From NCBI GenBank assembly GCA_025464045.1, contig JAODBQ010000387.1, positions 1 to 12,608 of the forward strand: DNA of 12,608 bases, read 5' to 3'. Shown one piece after another: positions 11,894-12,608 of this stretch (the stretch's first letter is position 1; the number at the start of each line of letters is the position of its first letter). The DNA is from Ilumatobacteraceae bacterium (GTDB lineage Bacteria; Actinomycetota; Acidimicrobiia; Acidimicrobiales; Ilumatobacteraceae). The translations under genes and the position numbers were made by a program. The notes under the pieces are model-generated. The model was not told the DNA's origin. It saw only the letters and a list, made by a program, of their open reading frames with translations, and did not search any database.

Positions 11894-12608
11894 CAACCCG
11901 GCCCGTCGCACTGCGTCGCCGCCGACCCGCCTGGCCGCTGCCCCGTGACACGGGCACGGACCGCGTCGTTGTCGTCACCGTCGTGGGACGGATCGTCGAC
12001 GACGAACGCCACCGATGAGGTCGCCGAGGCGGCGAGCGCAGGGATGACGCACTGCACGGTGTAGGAGTGGGCGTCGTCGCCCGACAGTGCCGCGGGCAAT
12101 CCGACGCAACGGTCGATGGACGTGAACGTCACGCTCCACTGCGGGTCGACGCTGGAGAACGTCAGCGTCATCACCGTGTCGTCCGGCAGCCCGTCGCGCG
12201 CGGTTGCCGCGACGGTCACCGTCCTCGTCGACGTCCCGCTGCGGCGCAGCGACAGGGTCCCGCCGTACTGCGCGGGATCAGCCACGGTCGTCGCCGGCTC
12301 GGTGGTGGGCGGCAGGACCGACGCAGTCGTCGTCGTCGTCGTCTCGGTGACGGGTGGCCCAGGGCGGGCCGGCGGCTCGATCGCCAGGATCGGCGCGAGC
12401 GTGGTCGAGCCCAGCGGATCCGTCGTGGCCGTGCTCGCACCCGTCGTGGTCGAAGAGCTGGTGGGGGCCACAGGGGGCGCGAGCGTCACGGGGCCGGGCG
12501 CCGTCGTTGCACCGGGTGCGGTGCTCGCCGGGGGGATGAACGGAGCGCCGGCCACCGTCGTCGTCGTCCCGGGGAGTCCGCCGGTGATCGTGGTCGTGGC
12601 GCCCGACG
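11890..12608 (-). CDS. C-terminal part of a Thr/Pro-rich exported protein with DUF11-like domain (5' end outside window)
   Basis: The frame is open from the right edge to its stop, giving about 238 residues; an internal GTG at 12555 is not a convincing start because coding-type sequence continues beyond it. The first half is a Thr/Pro/Ala-rich region with runs such as TETTTTTTASVLPPTTEP. The second half, from about GGTLSLRRSG, looks like a beta-sandwich of the DUF11 or bacterial Ig-like sort: TVMTLTFSSVDPQWSVTF, a Cys in RCVGLP, a second in YTVQCVIPAL, then SSVAFVVDD. The protein ends in an odd Cys-containing tail, QCDGPGC. Composition indicates export and probably a surface or wall location. 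Full architecture is unknown because the N-terminus is missing. Confidence 0.75.
   Translation of the reverse strand, partial: SGATTTITGGLPGTTTTVAGAPFIPPASTAPGATTAPGPVTLAPPVAPTSSSTTTGASTATTDPLGSTTLAPILAIEPPARPGPPVTETTTTTTASVLPPTTEPATTVADPAQYGGTLSLRRSGTSTRTVTVAATARDGLPDDTVMTLTFSSVDPQWSVTFTSIDRCVGLPAALSGDDAHSYTVQCVIPALAASATSSVAFVVDDPSHDGDDNDAVRARVTGQRPGGSAATQCDGPGC

Noticed and set aside
10845..11978. Minus-strand open frame opposite the LLM oxidoreductase
   Set aside because: It is antisense to a well-supported enzyme gene and has shadow-type composition.

Overview
The window looks like a chromosomal segment from a very GC-rich actinobacterium. The signs are strong C/G third-position bias, lipoproteins with long Thr/Ser/Pro linkers, an MpaB-family oxygenase, an F420-type (LLM-class) oxidoreductase, and many apparently leaderless genes with a TANNNT -10 element exactly six bases before the start codon. 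Gene style suggests Acidimicrobiia (Ilumatobacter-like), but that is inference.

Left part (1-5300). The last 45 codons of an unknown plus-strand gene meet a minus-strand block through a 17-bp hairpin that contains the stop codon. Read in the direction of transcription, the block is a 4HBT-type thioesterase (5297-4869), a DegV/FakB-like lipid-binding protein (4733-3945), and a complete osmoprotectant-type ABC importer. The importer consists of an ATPase with CBS-like tail (3852-2824), permease 1 (2751-2068), permease 2 (2071-1346, ATGA overlap) and a lipoprotein substrate-binding protein (1249-182). The transporter probably takes up glycine betaine, choline or a similar quaternary amine.

Middle (5340-8357). 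A tRNA cluster Glu(TTC)-Asp(GTC)-Phe(GAA) is followed by a minus-strand lipoprotein with a LytR_C domain, the ribosome-assembly GTPase EngB, and a two-domain lipoprotein of unknown function.

Right part (8386-12608). A minus-strand pair holds an MpaB/DUF2236 oxygenase-like gene and, 9 bp downstream, an aldehyde dehydrogenase. They are divergent from an LLM-class, probably F420-dependent oxidoreductase, which converges on the 3' part of a Thr/Pro-rich exported protein with a DUF11-like beta-sandwich domain that runs off the right edge.

Nearly every base is explained by ordinary genes. No CRISPR array, transposon, phage or obvious defence or biosynthetic system is visible. The most notable signals are regulatory and structural: the repeated TANNNT-N6-start architecture, an 11-codon leaderless mini-ORF whose stop overlaps the degV GTG start, hairpins containing the stop codons at convergent junctions, a perfect palindrome at the start of the ATPase gene with half-site repeats upstream, and a tRNA-Phe with A in place of the near-universal T54.
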